Source of the DNA: Thermoplasmata archaeon
GTDB taxonomy: Archaea > Thermoplasmatota > Thermoplasmata > Thermoplasmatales > Thermoplasmataceae
NCBI GenBank assembly: GCA_021797955.1
Contig: JAJZYV010000082.1
Location: forward strand, 1-7,398
DNA length: 7,398 nt
Direction of reading: 5' to 3'
Shown: one piece after another, positions 5,957 to 7,398 of the stretch
Layout: the number at the start of each line of letters is the position of its first letter
Numbering within the stretch: position 1 is the first letter of the stretch
Made by a program: the position numbers and the translations under genes
The notes under the pieces: model-generated
Seen by the model: only the letters and a program-made list of their open reading frames with translations
What the model was told of the DNA's origin: nothing
Database searches by the model: none

Positions 5957-7096
5957 TCATTTCAGTGAATCACTCCTCTTTATTACATGAATCAACTTTT
6001 GTGCGGTGCTATCCCAATTGTATTTAGAAGCAGCCTTTAAACCGTTTAAGGAGAGCCTATTTCTCATGTTTTCGTCTTCAAGTAACAATATGATCTTATC
6101 AGCAAAATCTTTTGGATTCCCTCTTTGGCACAGAAGACAATTAACTTGGTCTATTGCATACTCCTTTGCGCCAGGCATATCGGTCAGTACAACTGCAGAC
6201 CCACAACTCATAGCTTCTATTGGTGGCATAGGCAGAGCTTCCTCCAAACCGGTGTTTACAAAAATAGATTTCGAGTATAAACCAGCTAATATTTTATCAT
6301 CATAAATCCATCCTATAGCTTCATAACTAAAATTAAATCCGAGTTCGATCATTTTCCGCTTGATTAAATCTGGATCTCCAGCGATAACTATTTTTATATT
6401 TTTGGATGATTTTGATAAAATGTTGCAAGCTTTCAAAAACACATCAAATCCCTTGAATGGCTCAGGTCGTGCGATTGAGAAAATAGTGTTTTCCTTTTCA
6501 TTTGACATAGGTTTAAAAATATTATGATCAATTCCAATTCCTATGTATTCATTAAGCCCCCCGTATGTCTCATCCAAAAATTGTTTGAGCCACAAGCTTT
6601 GGGTTACCTTTACAACATTTCTATTATAGACACTTTCACATATCTTATTGTACATTTTGCCTTTCCCAAAGGTTCTTTCATCTGCTTGCGTAAAAAAGAT
6701 GTGCTGAGCATTAATATTCTTAGAAAATCGATCTGCAGGCACTACTGATTGCCAAAATGTCGAAATGTAAATATCCATTTTTTTATTTTTTTTTAGAACT
6801 TTGGGTTTAAGAAAATATTGATTAAAAAAGAATATAGGAGTACTATAGAACCTGACATCATCCGAAAAACTTGCCATTTTATTCATTCCGTTTAAGAGAC
6901 CTGTACTCTTAATCACGTTTACTGAAAATTGCTTTTCCTGTCTGCTTCCTCCCGAATTACCAAGAACATCGTTATAATTCATTATATAACTTTCAAATCC
7001 ATTATTCGAAAGCAATTCTGATAAAATGTAAACGTTCCGAGGCCCTCCGCCCTTGAAAGCATTCATTAAGAATGATACTGATTCCAAATTAATCAA
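5957..7096 (-). CDS. Glycosyltransferase, GT4 family (GT-B fold)
   Basis: This 379-residue protein is a second retaining-type glycosyltransferase of the GT4 group. The first strand and loop read VSFLMNAFKGGGPRNVYIL (7-25), with the glycine loop that contacts the donor phosphate. The C-terminal domain shows SIARPEPFKGFDVFLKA (207-223) with R210 and K215, then IVIAGDPDL (236-244). EEALPMPPIEAMSCGSAVV (285-303) contains the classic E-x7-E pair E286/E294, a close match to the family consensus. TDMPGAKE (305-312) follows. The start must lie between the in-frame TAA at 7118-7120 and the first strand. TTG at 7096 and TTG at 7087 are the candidates; the first ATG (7063) would remove strand 1. I see no Shine-Dalgarno motif, so a leaderless mRNA is plausible. 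It precedes the other GT4 gene and likely shares its transcript. The acceptor is unknown. Confidence 0.87.
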   Translation of the reverse strand: MINLESVSFLMNAFKGGGPRNVYILSELLSNNGFESYIMNYNDVLGNSGGSRQEKQFSVNVIKSTGLLNGMNKMASFSDDVRFYSTPIFFFNQYFLKPKVLKKNKKMDIYISTFWQSVVPADRFSKNINAQHIFFTQADERTFGKGKMYNKICESVYNRNVVKVTQSLWLKQFLDETYGGLNEYIGIGIDHNIFKPMSNEKENTIFSIARPEPFKGFDVFLKACNILSKSSKNIKIVIAGDPDLIKRKMIELGFNFSYEAIGWIYDDKILAGLYSKSIFVNTGLEEALPMPPIEAMSCGSAVVLTDMPGAKEYAIDQVNCLLCQRGNPKDFADKIILLLEDENMRNRLSLNGLKAASKYNWDSTAQKLIHVIKRSDSLK

Positions 7097-7112
7097 AGAG
7101 GATATTGGTGAA

Positions 7113-7140
7113 ACATATTAATCTTATTTGTATAGTTTAT
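7113..7140 (-). promoter_or_regulatory. Candidate promoter of the glycosyltransferase pair
   Basis: On the - strand this AT-rich stretch contains TAAACTATA (about 7139-7131) and TTAATAT (about 7121-7115). They lie about 38 and 22 nt before TTG 7096, or about 47 and 31 nt before TTG 7087. TTAATAT with TTG 7087, or either box with a short leader, are possible. I cannot choose between them. Confidence 0.3.
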
Positions 7141-7197
7141 TTTACGGATAAGGCTGTTTCAAATTTAGTACTTGAAAATCGAGTCAAAATGCCAAAT

Positions 7198-7202
7198 AAA
7201 AA
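7198..7202 (-). terminator. Possible T-rich terminator after the edge gene
   Basis: On the - strand a T5 run followed by ATTTGG lies about 20 nt past the stop at 7223. It is short, so termination here is uncertain and read-through into the two GT4 genes is possible. Confidence 0.25.
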
Positions 7203-7222
7203 TGCGTCTTCCAACTATTGTT

Positions 7223-7398
7223 TTATATGGGTGGAATTTCTGGGTAATGATCAGATAAAAATAAATTTCCTTTAATGTATTTCTTTTTAGAAAATTCATG
7301 GTTTAATAGATTTAGTAAGCCCATAATTGCTAATTTGACCTTGTAAAACTCTCCTATCCTTAAAGCATACAACAACAATTTAAAGGCATATATTATGT
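7223..7398 (-). CDS. C-terminal end of a probable glycosyltransferase (GT2-like), cut by window edge
   Basis: An open frame enters from the right edge on the - strand and stops at TAA 7225-7223, giving 57 residues. It begins IIYAFKLLLYALRIGEFYKV and continues KLAIMGLLNLLNHEFSKKKY, ending in YPEIPPI. A hydrophobic/basic helical tail of the form 'KLLLYALRIGxxxxVKLAIxGLxxxL' is common at the C-terminus of archaeal family 2 glycosyltransferases, after the GT-A domain. The catalytic domain is off the window, so the family call rests on this tail and on the two neighbouring glycosyltransferase genes in the same direction. The gap to the next gene is 126 nt, longer than inside the other gene groups, so a separate transcript is likely. 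No start is visible. Confidence 0.58.
   Translation of the reverse strand, partial: IIYAFKLLLYALRIGEFYKVKLAIMGLLNLLNHEFSKKKYIKGNLFLSDHYPEIPPI

Noticed and set aside
5396..6748. + strand frames (5396-5605, 6006-6305, 6524-6748) inside the two GT4 genes
   Set aside because: The - strand frames carry E-x7-E and the glycine loops; these are shadows in AT-rich DNA.

Overview
The window looks like chromosomal DNA of a Thermoplasmata-type archaeon (Ferroplasma, Cuniculiplasma, Thermoplasma relatives), though I infer this from style rather than a marker gene. The clues are TATA-like boxes about 25 nt upstream of start codons (leaderless transcripts), arginine coded mostly by AGA/AGG, frequent ATA isoleucine, T-run terminators without strong hairpins, frequent GTG/TTG starts, and AT-rich sequence. 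The theme is nucleotide-sugar synthesis and glycosyl transfer for a cell-surface glycan.

Left edge (1-667): the first 35 codons of a leftward mtnA-like gene (methylthioribose-1-phosphate isomerase), its tandem TATA elements, then a stretch with only broken reading frames (about 161-497) that looks like a decayed gene, and the promoter of the next operon.

Centre (668-4740, + strand): a tight four-gene operon. It encodes a sugar-phosphate nucleotidyltransferase, a WecC-type UDP-sugar 6-dehydrogenase, a UDP-glucuronate-decarboxylase-like SDR enzyme and a zinc-knuckle NDP-sugar 4-epimerase. Genes overlap by 4 bp or abut. The order matches a possible reaction sequence: activate the sugar, oxidise C6 to a uronic acid, decarboxylate to a pentose, invert C4. 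A T8 terminator follows.

Right side (4891-7398, - strand): two adjacent GT4-family glycosyltransferases transcribed convergently towards the operon. Upstream of them is the C-terminal end of a third protein that resembles a GT2-family glycosyltransferase, cut by the window edge. The two halves plausibly work together: the + operon supplies an unusual NDP-sugar and the - genes add sugars to a lipid-linked oligosaccharide, N-glycan or exopolysaccharide. No oligosaccharyltransferase, flippase, RNA gene, CRISPR array or intact insertion sequence is visible.
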